From Paulinella micropora (taxonomy: Eukaryota; Cercozoa; Imbricatea; Euglyphida; Paulinellidae), in assembly GCA_019918135.1 (NCBI GenBank), contig WBZZ01006243.1, positions 97,501-161,500 on the forward strand: DNA of 64,000 bases, in the 5' to 3' direction. Made by a program: the position numbers and the translations under genes. Below are positions 20,685-30,829 of this stretch, piece by piece; within the stretch, counting starts at the first letter, position 1; each line of letters begins with the position of its first letter. Below the pieces are notes generated by a model. It ran no database searches and was not told the origin of the DNA. It saw only the letters and a list, made by a program, of their open reading frames with translations.

Positions 20685-21041
20685 TTAATCAAATAAATTG
20701 ATTTTTGTTGCGTTTCGTGATACTATCATGGGCGCTCCTGTTATCTTGAGTATAATGAAGGGCTCGCCGTTCTTTTTATTTGCTTCATGTGTTTCAATAG
20801 TAAATTTATATACCACATCTTGAAGCGGTTTGAAACCAGATAATGGGGCGGTTTTTACATAAATCAACCCGTAAGCCGTGGCGGTTGCTGGTTGGTGTTT
20901 GTTATGCGGGTATTTCTCTTTTAGTCTGTCGCTTAGTTTGGACAGAGTGCTGAAAGAGGCTGAATGTATTTTTTCGCTTGTGTAAAATTGCAGATTGTCA
21001 TAAGGGTCGGTGTTCTTAAATTTTGCGGTTATCTCAAACAT
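20685..21041 (-). CDS. Possible single-stranded-DNA-binding (OB-fold-like) protein
   Basis: The protein has 118 residues with an alternating beta pattern and no transmembrane or signal segment. It begins MFEITAKFKNTD and ends with a short tail IVSRNATKINLFD. Size, beta-rich pattern and position next to the primase-helicase suggest an ssDNA-binding role, but no diagnostic motif is present. A structure prediction would be needed to decide. Confidence 0.4.
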   Translation of the reverse strand: MFEITAKFKNTDPYDNLQFYTSEKIHSASFSTLSKLSDRLKEKYPHNKHQPATATAYGLIYVKTAPLSGFKPLQDVVYKFTIETHEANKKNGEPFIILKITGAPMIVSRNATKINLFD

Positions 21042-21112
21042 TTGAAGTTATGAGCCTTTATGTTTTGCGGTGGTCGTATATCTTATACAGATATTTTTGT
21101 TAATTGATAAAT

Positions 21113-21224
21113 TAAGCGGGGGTTAATCAGTAAAAAGTCAAACGGGGGCATGTATTGGTAAGCAAGGGCAACGAGCAAAAGTTAAGCGGGGGTTAATCAG
21201 TAAAAGGTTAAGCGGGGGCATGTG
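21113..21224. repeat. Two imperfect direct repeats in the B intergenic region
   Basis: A unit of about 43 nt beginning TAAGCGGGGGTTAATCAGTA and ending GCGGGGGCATGT occurs at 21113 and 21182. It lies in the 630-bp gene-free region between the SSB-like gene and the primase-helicase. Confidence 0.7.
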
Positions 21225-21568
21225 TCGGCGTGTAAATATTAAGCGGTTAGAAACGGAGCAACTCAAGGGGTTGAATATTCTAGCCCCTGATATCCGCTGT
21301 AATCGTTTTTTTGCTGTTTTCCCCCGTTATCCCTCCCTCATCCTTCAAATCAATATGAAGGCCTTTTTCGTCCTTTTTCCTTCATTTTCCTCATAAGGGG
21401 CTATCTTTTCCTACTCTTTATAGAAAAAATGGACTACATAGCCCCAAATGAGAAATAAGCGTATTTAACCCTTAATTGCTTCATTACCCTCATCAAAAAA
21501 AAGATAGCCCCTCAAATCAGAAAAAAATTAATACGAAGAAGAATTTTTACATTTTGACAACTTCGGCC

Positions 21569-21658
21569 AAAAAAAGATAGCCCAAAAAAAGATAGCCCAA
21601 AAAAAGATAGCCCAAAAAAAGATAGCCCAAAAAAAGATAGCCCAAAAAAAGATAGCCC
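21569..21658. repeat. Six tandem 15-bp iterons, candidate replication origin
   Basis: The unit AAAAAAAGATAGCCC is repeated six times without variation. Single GATAGCCC or GGGCTATC boxes also occur at about 21398 and 21503. It lies immediately downstream of the stop of the primase-helicase gene, in the largest gene-free stretch of element B. Iterons next to a gene for an UL9-like origin-binding helicase suggest an origin. This is inference. Confidence 0.6.
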
Positions 21659-21674
21659 CGCCCTCTATAACTAT

Positions 21675-24600
21675 TTACTCGCCTAAATACGGCCATCCGT
21701 TAATTCTCTTTAATTCTCCCTCTTTCTTAAACATCGCCCATAATGTCTTATTTGGTGATAATTGATAATGTGTTCTGTGGTTATTCGTCGCTGTTAATGA
21801 TACGCCCCATTCTGCCTTTAAAGCGCTATTAATAAAATATAATGTATCCCTTAGAAATGTTTTATTTGTTGTCGTGTTCATAATATGGTCAATAATCTTT
21901 TTCTGCTTCTTCGTGTCTGTCGTGTATAAAACCAATTCGTCGGCTTTTGCTAGCCATTCCTGCCTTTTAATCGTCTCTTTTAATTCCTCCGCGCTTATCT
22001 CTGTTTTAAAATCCCATATGTTCTTTATTCCCAACCCGCTTATAACTTGTATAAGGTTTACATGCTTATTATAGCGCCGTTCTGTGTTTATTGTGTTAAA
22101 TGCGTATTCCATAACCCCGCAATCGGTCAGGTAGCCCTGTTCATCTGTTATCAATCGGTTTTTCTCGTCGCGGTTCTGTTCTCTTTGTTTTATGTAATTC
22201 AGCCCCTCGCTTAGTTTGTCCTCTACGTCCTTATTATATGGCCTGTAATTCCGTATATAATATCTTAATCTGTCATCATCAAATATCTTATAAAATAAAC
22301 TATTTGCGGGCTCGTCCGCAATCTCCAACGTGTTAGAGATTGGCTTCAACATCTCCCTTTTTATCCTCGCCTTTTTGAATTCCGCTTCCTCCGTTGGTGT
22401 CCATTCTTTGCCCTCTTTATTCTCCCTCAATTCGTTGTATTCCGCGTCTGTAATGTTTCGGGCTTCAAATAATATTTTAGCGTCTTCTTTCTTAATTACG
22501 GCCTCCGCAATTATCGCCTCTTTGGTTGTCAATTCATCCGCGTCGGGCTCATTTAAGTCGTTTATTTCGTAGTTGGCTACTATGAAATACTTTATTAAAT
22601 TCTGTATCCATTGGCGGGCGTCCTTGTTCTGCTCTACTTTGTTTTTAGCAAGTAATTTTATATAATCGTTTGCCACTACATTAACCGCCCCGTATTGCCC
22701 ATATGTCCAATTCGCCAAGGTTGCTATTTCGTCCCGCTTCTGTCTGTCGTTAAGGCTCGCGCTTAATTGCCTTAAATATTGCGTTTCGCTTTCAATGGTC
22801 GCTGTGTTGTAATTTCTGTAAAACATGTATATATTGCTGTCTATCGGGTGTCGTATTCTGCCCAACATCTGGTAAAAATCCCCGCTCATGTTTGTCTTAT
22901 TACACGCCACGGCCACAATATTATGAAAAACCCCCTTATGGTAGTAATCCAAACCCCCCGTTATTGCTGGTGAGTAAATAACGATATCATATTCCGCCCA
23001 TGTCTTGTAATCGTTCGCCATCGCCTCCCGCACTTCGTCCGTTTTGTTGGTTTCGCCTGTTATCAATAGCACCCTGTGCTTGTCCCTCTTCAACATTTTC
23101 GCCAATGCCCTGAGCCGTCGTTTTCCAATGTTCGCGGGCACTAGCACCTTTTTGCCCGCGTTTCTTAGTTTGACAATTTGCTCGTAAGCCTCGCTAATCC
23201 TGCCCACCTTAATGTGTATATTGCGCTTTGTCTTGGCCTGTGGTTCGTTATTAATAAATAGTGTTTTTGCCTCCCTGCCACATTCCCGCCGTATGTTCTG
23301 GAAGAATTCAATATCATCGGCCTTTATCGTCCCAGACATTACAATTATCTGTTTAGCCGTGCCTATCACATACTTTGTTATCTCCCAATTGTTCTTATTG
23401 TTCCGAGACTTCTTAAACGTGTCGCTCGTTAAGTGCTTAACGAATTGGTCGGCCTCGTCAATAACTAATTTATTTATCGGTTCTCTGCTTATCGGTATTC
23501 TGTGAAAACTATCGGCTTGAATGGTCAAATTATTCTTTTTAATTTCCCCTTTGGCTCGTCTCTGTAATCCACGTTTAAGGGATATTTGCTTTTATAGTCG
23601 CTCGCTAGTGTCCGCCTATAACTGCTTACGACAGATTTAAAGCGGGGCATCTGTTTTAATTGTAATACGGCCTCTGTGGGGTTGCCTCCCTTCTCCAATA
23701 TATCACGGGCTAGCGGGTTGTTTTTTAGTTTCTCCACAATTTCGCCCGCGTTTTTCTTAACGGCGCCCCTTATTAATTCGGCTATCTCTTCGCTGTTTGA
23801 AATAAGGCCAGTTATTGCCTTAGAGTTTGCCGTTGTTTTGCCTGTTCCTAACCCGCTTTTAATGGCTACTATGTCATACATTGGCGTGGGCTTGCTTTGT
23901 TCTTCCATAAATTCCTTAATATTGCTACAAAACGCCTCTTTCGTGTTTATTATATCCGCGCCGATTATGTTGAGTTTTTCGGTGAGTTCCTCCGCTTCCC
24001 GTTGTTGGATGGCTTGGCGGTTCTCGTTGGCGGTTTTAATGTAAAATTTGACCTTGTCCGCATATGTTCCAGTCCCCGCCGTTAAAGTGATATAACGGGC
24101 GCTTTCACCTTTGACTTCGGCCTCCTGTTTTTGCTTCCAACACCCCGCCAATTTCGCCCCGTTCGCAAATTGTAATATAAATAATGTATTGTCGGCCTCG
24201 TGTATTCTCTCGCACAAGTGGCACAAGGTCGGTGTTAGCCTTTTTAACTTATATGTCTTCATTAAGCCCTCGTCGGTTTCCGCTTCGCTTATGTCCTTTA
24301 TTGTGTGCGCTCCCGCCTCGTGTTTTAGCACGGGCACAGCCTCAAACAACTTGTTAATATTAATGTCCGCGTTCTTTACCTCCGCGGGTCGCGTGTTCGC
24401 TATCTCGCCATGTTCGGCCGTGGTTATCAGCATACATTCATATAAATCATTTGAAACCTCGCTTATGTCCTTCGTTATAAGGCACCCGCCCTCTATTCCT
24501 TCCACGAGTTCCAGCGGTCGGTTTTCTCCTTTCTTAACCGCATAAGGCGCACGCATTCCGCTCGGGGTTCCCGCTTTGTGATAAACAACCAAATCAAAAC

Positions 24601-24973
24601 CCAGCGCCTTATAGTCGGGCAATTCGTCTTTAATGATTTCTTTGATTTCTAACGGGTCGCCGTATAGTTCACCGCTATTATCCACGAAATGAAACGAATT
24701 GATATATTTTTCTTTCTTGCTTGAATATCCGCACCCGCTCAAGGCTATCATATCCCTGCTGAATAGTTCTTCAAAGGCCTCACGGGCTCGCGTGTAGTCG
24801 GATACTTCGTTTAAGGCTCGGGCTTCCTCCGTATCATATGCTTTGTCAATGTCCGCGTATGGTTTCAAAAATAGAGCAGTTCCTAAACTTTCCATGGCGT
24901 GCGGGTTTTCCTTTATGAAGTCCAATAAATCGGCCGTATTCACCTTTACGGCATACAACGGCGACGCCTTCAT
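21675..24973 (-). CDS. Primase (AEP) fused to UL9-like SF2 helicase, in two frames
   Basis: The first frame starts best at the ATG at 24973. It shows the archaeo-eukaryotic primase motif KPYADIDKAY, the motif II-like NSFHFV, a motif III-like RAPYAVKKG, Cys pairs in LCHLCERIH, and then Walker A KSGLGTGKTT. It stops at 23525. The second frame, displaced by -1, continues the helicase with VIDEADQF (motif II), VMSGTI (motif III) and QMLGRIRHP (motif VI). Protein-like sequence runs on across the overlap without loss, so one polypeptide of about 1,100 residues was encoded. The A-rich stretch TTAAAAAGA at the switch could be a slippery site, or an indel. The domain order matches herpesvirus origin-binding-like primase-helicases of some large DNA viruses. 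It is the main replication gene of B. Confidence 0.8.
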
Positions 24974-25252
24974 TTCACGAAAGAAACGCGACACCCGCCC
25001 GCGTCATTAGTATTTAATTTTACGTTAGAGTTTTTATCTTCGGTAATATATACCCCTCGGTCAGCCTCATACCCGCTCATTTTTTTTGCTTGTGTTATAC
25101 CACCGCAAGAATAATTATTTTGAAAAATAAATAATTATTATAAAGTATATACCCTTAACACTTTAAATTAAAATACGGCTCATATTTACCATTAAAGAAT
25201 AATAATTAATTAATTTTCATTTAAAATTTATATACCCCTTATAATATAGAGA

Positions 25253-25732
25253 ATGACAACGGCAGACGTAGAAAGCAACGGCATCACCACTTCAGAGCGT
25301 CGCGGAGACGGCGAGATAACGATTAAACGCCCCCGCGGTCGTCCCATTGGTAGCATCAAAGAAGACAGGGCAACACCACCAGCACCAAAGAAAGAAATTA
25401 TAAACGGGCAAACTTATTACTTCTCATATCTCAAACACAAGACAAAAGAAGGCAAAACGCGATATTATAAAATTAAGAAAGCATACACGCCCGCAACAGA
25501 GAGAAAACGGCGGGCGGTTTATGGTAATCCAAATTACGCGCAAAAAAAGAAGCAAAAGACGCACGCAATTAAAACGGCATTAAATGAAAACATGGACAAA
25601 CTAACCCTTCACGAATTAGACACATTAGCCCGCATTTTCACAGAGTGTGATATATCGGCAGTAAAAAACAACATAATAAGATTACATAAGGAAGACTTAG
25701 CGCCCTCTATAAATACGGCAATAACGGCATGA
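25253..25732 (+). CDS. AT-hook-like DNA-binding protein
   Basis: The 159-residue protein has a typical AT-hook core, KRPRGRPIGS, at about residues 24-33, followed by Pro-rich sequence, an aromatic segment (NGQTYYFSYLKHKTKEGKTR) and a basic region. The C-terminal half looks helical. An ATAATATAGAGA box precedes the ATG, and a 230-bp AT-rich spacer separates it from the divergent primase-helicase. It probably binds AT-rich minor groove and may regulate or organise B DNA. The segment encoding residues 15-20 contains the GC-rich motif GAGCGTCGCGGAGACGGCGA. Confidence 0.65.
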   Translation: MTTADVESNGITTSERRGDGEITIKRPRGRPIGSIKEDRATPPAPKKEIINGQTYYFSYLKHKTKEGKTRYYKIKKAYTPATERKRRAVYGNPNYAQKKKQKTHAIKTALNENMDKLTLHELDTLARIFTECDISAVKNNIIRLHKEDLAPSINTAITA

Positions 25733-25826
25733 AACCGCATGCAATACAGAGTGTAATTTATAATAAAAAGGGCTTCTACCGCTATCTGCGGGGGTTTTCC
25801 TTTTTTATATAGAGAAGGCAAAAAAA

Positions 25827-26840
25827 ATGAGCAACCGAGGCAAAAGACCAGTAAGCAGTGAAGCAGGGCGGGCATTCGTAAGGGCACTGATTAAAAAACA
25901 TATTGATAAGTATGAAGCAACAGAGGACGAAATCGGCGACAGGTGTTTTAAGTGCTTAATCGGTGCACACGACAGCGACGACGACGACGACGACGAGGGC
26001 TATATATTCAAACTCATAAAAGTGCACGAGCCCAAGACCGCAGACAGCAAACTGAGGACAAATGAGAAATTAAACGCGATTATAGCAGAGTTTAAAAAAT
26101 TCATTTACAGAGTGAAAAGGCGCTATAAATGCGACGTCATTGAAAAGGGCTTCAAAAGTTATGAAAAATATAAAGGGAAAAATGAGCAGATATTTTCTAT
26201 ACACGGCGAATATGGCGAAAAAATGGAACTCTTAAGGGCAGATTACTATAAACAACTTACAGAGGGACATGAAGCAAACAAGCAACAAATAAAGGATTTG
26301 AGAACGGCAAAGGCTCTTTTAACCGCGGAACAAAAAGAACACAGGCGAACGACGGGGGAATTAAAACAGGCACAGCAAACCATAAACCAACTACGGGAAA
26401 ACAACAGGGAATTAAAAAGCAAATATAAGGCGTTATTAAATCAAAAAATGAAAGAAAAACAACCAGCGCCCCGTATCTCCAACCCGTCGGAGATAATACA
26501 CAGCGACAAGGAAGACAGCGACAAGGAAGACAGCGACGAAGAGGCCAGCGACAAGGAAGACGGCGACAAGGAAGAAAGCGACGAAGAGGCAGACGCAGAA
26601 AGCGACGAAGAGCATGACGAAGAGGCAGACGAAGAGGCAGACAACGAAGGCGAAGGCAATCTCCGACATGTCGGAGATAGAGGCGAAAGCGAAGGCAAAC
26701 AGGCCATTATAGAGGGCGAACCAGACCCGCCATATTTGGACGAGGCAGAACCTGGCTTATTTGCTCCATATATTCAAAGAGATAGCCAACACACAACACA
26801 AGACGGCAAGAACAACAAGAGCAACCATTATATTATATGA
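25827..26840 (+). CDS. Large coiled-coil protein with acidic repeat tail
   Basis: The protein has 337 residues: a basic N-terminal part with a CFKC pair, an Asp run (SDDDDDDEG), a coiled coil from about residue 145 to 215 (QQTINQLRENNRELKSKYKA), then a long Glu/Asp/Ser tail built on SDKED and SDEEA units. Two palindromic elements (26475, degenerate, and 26659) lie in the tail-coding part. Its 3' end overlaps the end of the convergent gene by 8 bp. No family is recognised; an acidic chaperone-like or scaffold role would be a guess. Confidence 0.6.
   Translation: MSNRGKRPVSSEAGRAFVRALIKKHIDKYEATEDEIGDRCFKCLIGAHDSDDDDDDEGYIFKLIKVHEPKTADSKLRTNEKLNAIIAEFKKFIYRVKRRYKCDVIEKGFKSYEKYKGKNEQIFSIHGEYGEKMELLRADYYKQLTEGHEANKQQIKDLRTAKALLTAEQKEHRRTTGELKQAQQTINQLRENNRELKSKYKALLNQKMKEKQPAPRISNPSEIIHSDKEDSDKEDSDEEASDKEDGDKEESDEEADAESDEEHDEEADEEADNEGEGNLRHVGDRGESEGKQAIIEGEPDPPYLDEAEPGLFAPYIQRDSQHTTQDGKNNKSNHYII
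26475..26494. repeat. Degenerate copy of the 20-bp palindromic element
   Basis: ATCTCCAACCCGTCGGAGAT keeps both 6- to 7-bp ends of the element at 26659 but has a diverged centre. It lies inside the coding sequence of the acidic protein. Confidence 0.6.
26659..26678. repeat. 20-bp perfect palindromic element (copy 1)
   Basis: ATCTCCGACATGTCGGAGAT is a perfect inverted repeat inside the acidic-tail coding region, read there as NLRHVGD. Other copies are at 27484 and 27893. Confidence 0.85.
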
Positions 26841-27426
26841 GAAAAAATTCCTTTATCTCCCTCATAAATGCTTTAATCTCTTCATAGTTATTTATAGCCC
26901 ATGGTGTGTCGTTTTCGTGTGCGGTTGTTGCTTCTTCTAAATAATCACGCAGTAAAACCAAGGCAGGCGAGGCAAGGGCGGGCGGGTTGTCTTCGTCGTG
27001 TAATCTCTTAACCGCTTTATATAAATTATGGATTTTCAAAATTAAAAGCCTATCAGAGGCCATCAATTCAGCATGAGTTTTATTTTTTCCAATGCGCGGG
27101 GCTTTCTCAGTCTCAATAAGGGCGAATTTTTTGTTATTTAAAGTAAATGATTTTTTTGTTAATTGCCCACGCTCGGGGGCTTTGGTTTCCTCACGATACT
27201 CGGGGGCTTTGGTTTCTTCGCGATACTCGGGGGCTTTGGTTTCGTCTTTCTTCGTTTTTCTTTTTTGATATGCTTTTTTGTTGTATTCTTTGCGCTTTCT
27301 TTTGTTTATGTCCTTCATGTAAATATAACATTTTAAACAAGACCTTAAGGTCAAACCGCCAACGCCTAAAACGGGGGTTAAAATATCCTTTTTACACCGC
27401 GAACAAAGGGGCAAAACGGCCGACAT
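26833..27426 (-). CDS. Zinc-finger protein with basic region and EYREETKAP repeats
   Basis: The start is the ATG at 27426, directly after TATATA. The N terminus has CSRCKKD and SCLKC (CxxC pairs about 20 residues apart), a strongly basic stretch (KRKRKEYNKKAYQKRKTKK) and three near-identical copies of a 9- to 10-residue repeat (EYREETKAP). The C-terminal 100 residues are helical. It shares a 50-bp intergenic promoter region with the divergent zinc protein at 27474, which has a similar CLKC module, so the two may be related. Likely nucleic-acid binding; function unknown. Confidence 0.6.
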   Translation of the reverse strand: MSAVLPLCSRCKKDILTPVLGVGGLTLRSCLKCYIYMKDINKRKRKEYNKKAYQKRKTKKDETKAPEYREETKAPEYREETKAPERGQLTKKSFTLNNKKFALIETEKAPRIGKNKTHAELMASDRLLILKIHNLYKAVKRLHDEDNPPALASPALVLLRDYLEEATTAHENDTPWAINNYEEIKAFMREIKEFFLI

Positions 27427-27473
27427 TATATATTAATATGTTTATTAAAAGTTTATTAATGTTTATATATAAT

Positions 27474-28010
27474 ATGTCGGGTAATCTCCGACACGTCGGA
27501 GATAACATTGAAGATATTATTTTGAAGAGTTGTTTAAAGTGCGGGAGGGACAAGCACAAGAGCAAATTAAAAAAGGGCGGTAATGTGTGTAAAGAGTGTG
27601 CAAAGAGTAAAAAGAGCCAGTTAAGCCATGCATGTGAAAAAATAGATTACTTAAACAACATAAGCGACATGACAGAAACCGAAATTGAAATATTATTCAG
27701 CCGTTATAGAGCATGCTTAATGGAGGCTAAAAGACAAGGGGCGGACGGACTACTGACAAAGGCTTTTAATAATAAATTGTTTGAATTAGTCGGCGAATTT
27801 TGCGAGGCTTTAGACATTAAACCCACACCACCCCGCCGTGTCGTGCGAGGCGATACGATAACATTTATGAGAGAAAATGAGCCCGTGGAACTATCTCCGA
27901 CATGTCGGAGATTACCGCTTAATTTAAGACAGGTAAAGAGCCCAGAGCCTCCATTAACGGACGAAGAGGAACACAGCGACAGCGAAGCGGGAGCGAAGCG
28001 GGAGCGATGA
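27474..28010 (+). CDS. Zinc-ribbon-like protein carrying two palindromic elements
   Basis: The 178-residue frame begins at ATG 27474, immediately after TTATATATAAT. Residues 3-9 come from a palindromic element (27484-27503). Next comes a Cys4 module, SCLKCGRDKHKSK followed by NVCKECAKSKK. The middle is helical, and a second palindromic element (27893-27912) lies near the 3' end, where it is read in a different frame (LSPTCRRLP). The tail is acidic and then basic. Probably a regulatory nucleic-acid-binding protein of element B. Confidence 0.6.
   Translation: MSGNLRHVGDNIEDIILKSCLKCGRDKHKSKLKKGGNVCKECAKSKKSQLSHACEKIDYLNNISDMTETEIEILFSRYRACLMEAKRQGADGLLTKAFNNKLFELVGEFCEALDIKPTPPRRVVRGDTITFMRENEPVELSPTCRRLPLNLRQVKSPEPPLTDEEEHSDSEAGAKRER
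27484..27503. repeat. 20-bp palindromic element (copy 2)
   Basis: ATCTCCGACACGTCGGAGAT has one centre mismatch compared with copy 1. It lies at codons 4-10 of the zinc-ribbon gene and is read there, as in copy 1, as NLRHVGD. Confidence 0.82.
27893..27912. repeat. 20-bp perfect palindromic element (copy 3)
   Basis: The sequence is identical to copy 1 but translated in another frame (LSPTCRRL). This shows that selection, if any, acts on DNA rather than on the peptide. Confidence 0.85.
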
Positions 28011-28100
28011 AATAAAAGAGCGTCGCGGAGACGGCGACATTTAAATTTATGTATATATTTTATATAGATAGTATATATAGAATACTCTATATAGAGGGGT

Positions 28101-28277
28101 ATGTCGTCCATACCTCAGCAGACTATAAGCGATAAATTTAATAAAATAATTGAAACCATAGACACAGAAGACGACCCCCGATTATTGGCATATTTGGATA
28201 TATTAGAATTATATATTCAAGCCCGAATTGATAATATTATAACCAACGATCCAGAATACGGAACGATAACGAATTAA
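28101..28277 (+). CDS. Small hypothetical acidic protein (58 aa)
   Basis: A short gene preceded by CTCTATATAGAGGGGT, itself a small palindromic TATA-type box. The product is helical and acidic (DTEDDPRLLAYLDILELYIQ). The next ATG follows 6 bp after its stop, so it probably belongs to the same transcription unit as the truncated gene at 28284. Confidence 0.5.
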   Translation: MSSIPQQTISDKFNKIIETIDTEDDPRLLAYLDILELYIQARIDNIITNDPEYGTITN

Positions 28278-28283
28278 AAGAAA

Positions 28284-28391
28284 ATGTCTATATTAAAAGA
28301 AGCCAAGGCGGGCTTAAATGATGATGTTTTTAATTTAGTTTTGGTCTATGCGGGCTATGGTAAAAAATGCTTTCAATGCGGTAAAAATGCC
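28284..28391 (+). pseudogene. Zinc-finger gene truncated by SINE insertion
   Basis: About 36 codons are viral in character and end with a Cys-rich module (KKCFQCGKNATC). At about 28391 the sequence switches to host repeat flank CCTCAAATATGTCACAGTCA and an AAT run, so the open frame then encodes only poly-Ile. The rest of the gene is lost or lies beyond the 3-kb repeat block. Confidence 0.7.
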
Positions 28392-28429
28392 ACATGTCGC
28401 CCTCAAATATGTCACAGTCAACACTCCAA

Positions 28430-28508
<79 letters not shown>

Positions 28509-28778
28509 GTGCGTCTCTGTCAATGGCTGATGCATTTCTGCACATGCGCCTCCATCGTCTCACCCGTGAGGGGAGTACGAAGAATTGACGATAAGCTCTA
28601 ATGACACCCCCGCAAGGGCAGTTCCAACACTTCCAGACGGGCCGGTATGTTCAATGAAAATACTGGTCCAGAAATAGACCGGTATGTTCAATGAAAATAC
28701 TGGTGGCACCGACGGGAATCGAACTGGCGACAGGGCCCAGATGGTAGAACTTGACCACTGGGCTATCACGGTGTCCAA

Positions 28779-28857
<79 letters not shown>
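28391..28857 (-). repeat. tRNA-derived SINE with flanking AAT runs, inserted in element B
   Basis: The SINE spans 28430-28776 with its head at 28776-28705. It is bordered by AAT runs at 28430-28507 and 28780-28857. Its 28391-28429 flank equals that of the copy at 1270, so it may have been copied together with this flank. Confidence 0.75.
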
Positions 28858-29040
28858 TATGAGAAACTGTCACAGTTTAGGAAACCTTTCCCAGTTTGAA
28901 AAAAACATTCCCAGTTTGGCAAATTTTCCCATACAAGGAAAACTTTCACTAACTGGGAAGGTTTTCCCAAACTGGAAGCATTTTCTTTGCTCAAACTTAT
29001 ACATATATGAAATGCATTCACCATTGACTGAGAAGCACTA
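28858..29040. other. Spacer with repeated CCCAGTTTGG/CCAAACTGGG motifs
   Basis: A short segment holds five or six copies, in both orientations, of a motif like TTCCCAGTTTGGAA, able to form small hairpins. No gene is seen. It belongs to the repeat block inside element B. Confidence 0.5.
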
Positions 29041-29066
29041 TTATTATTATTATTATTATTATTAGG

Positions 29067-29237
29067 GAGTACATAGGCCATCGGTCCTTTCCATGGGCTG
29101 ATTGGTATAAAGCTCCTAGAGTAATGTTCTTTGCCGTCACTTCCTTTATTCCACCGATTGGTGTGGAGACTTTCCTTATGGAATGGAGGATTGGATGCAC
29201 ATGGCCTTTTGGCTCAGCAATTGGCAGGAGATACACT
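29067..29237 (-). repeat. Rep-S dispersed repeat
   Basis: This is an inverted copy of the 175-bp unit found at 45863, 46508 and 47181, containing CCGATTGGTGTGGAGACTTT and CAATTGGCAGGAGATACAC, flanked on both sides by ATT runs. Confidence 0.7.
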
Positions 29238-29280
29238 ATTATTATTATTATTATTATTACTATTATTATTATTATTATTA

Positions 29281-29510
29281 GACACCGTGATAGCCCAGTG
29301 GTCAAGTTCTACCATCTGGGCCCTGTCGCCAGTTCGATTCCCGTCGGTGCCACCAGTATCTTCATTAAACATACCGGTCCGTCTGGAAGTGTTGGAACTG
29401 CCCTTGCGGGGGTGTCATTAGAGCCTATCGTCAATTCTTCGTACTCCCCTCACGGGTGAGACGATGGAGGCGCATGTGCAGAAATGCATCAGCCATTGAC
29501 AGAGAAGCAC

Positions 29511-29558
<48 letters not shown>
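29281..29558 (+). repeat. tRNA-derived SINE (Rep-T)
   Basis: The head begins GACACCGTGATAGCCCAGTG at 29281 and the ATT tail runs to 29558. This is the single-segment body variant. Orientation is opposite to the 28430 copy, so the two face each other. Confidence 0.75.
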
Positions 29559-29617
29559 GGAGGGGTGCACAGTATGGCACCCCACGGGAAGAGGAGGTGG
29601 TTGGGCCTCTTCCCACT

Positions 29618-29795
29618 GGTTTCGAGGCTATGTCGTTGTGTTGGCTCCGAGGCTATGTTGTTGTGTTGGTTCCGAGGCTATGTTGTTGTGTTGGTTCCGA
29701 GGCTCTGTTGTTGTGTGGGTTCCGAGGCTATGTCGATGTGGGTTCCGAGGCTATGTTGTTGCGTTGGTTCCGAGGCCATGTCGTTGTGTTGTTTT
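29618..29795 (+). repeat. Tandem repeat of about 24 bp
   Basis: About seven units of the type GGTTCCGAGGCTATGTTGTT (followed by GTGT) lie in a unique 600-bp spacer (29559-30170) between SINEs. Units vary by small deletions, and two start with GGCTCCGAGG. No coding sense is seen. Confidence 0.75.
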
Positions 29796-30213
29796 TCATA
29801 AGACATACACCACGTGGGATCAAAGGGGTATTTACATTCCGAGATCTAGGGGTGGTGACGGGTTTCGAGGCGTCCCAGACACTTACCACAAAACGTCCTC
29901 ATGCGCTGGCAGACCGCATGAAATGTCTGCTACCCCTGTGAGTACCTCCATGCGGGACCTACCCAGTCTCGTGGAGCTCTCACGCGGGGAAGATCAATCA
30001 TTTGTAGTTGATTTCCTGCAAGGTACCCGACACTGTGCGGGTAGTAGGGACTTCCTTTTGGGGCCTTCTATGCAGGATGGTTAGAGTCACTCTTCCCTCC
30101 CCAACATACTCACTGTAGTCCCTGTTGGGTCGAGGGATGGAGGCGCATGGCCCTCGGGCTCAGCCATGACAGATCAATATATATTATTATTATTATTATT
30201 ATTATTATTTATT

Positions 30214-30480
30214 GACACCGTGATAGCCCAGTGGTCAAGTTCTACCATCTGGGCCCTGTCGCCAGTTCGATTCCCGTCGGTGCCACCAGTATTTTCATTG
30301 AACATACCGGTCTATTTCTGGATCAGTATTTTCATTGAACATACCGGCCCGTCTGGAAGTGTTGGAACTGCCCTTGCGGGGGTGTCATTAGAGCTTATCG
30401 TCAATTCTTCGTACTCCCCTCACGGGTGAGACGATGGAGGCGCATGTGCAGAAATGCATCAGCCATTGACAGAGAAGCAC

Positions 30481-30525
<45 letters not shown>

Positions 30526-30793
30526 GGACACCGTGATAGCCCAGTGGTCAAGTTCTACCATCTGAGCCCTGTCGCCAGTTCGATTCCCGTCGGTGCCACC
30601 AGTATTTTCATTGAACATACCGGTCTATTTCTGGACCAGTATTTTCATTGAACATACCGGCCCGTCTGGAAGTGTTGGAACTGCCCTTGCGGGGGTGTCA
30701 TTAGAGCTTATCGTCAATTCTTCGTACTCCCCTCACGGGTGAGACGATGGAGGCGCATGTGCAGAAATGCATCAGCCATTGACAGAGAGGCAC

Positions 30794-30829
<36 letters not shown>

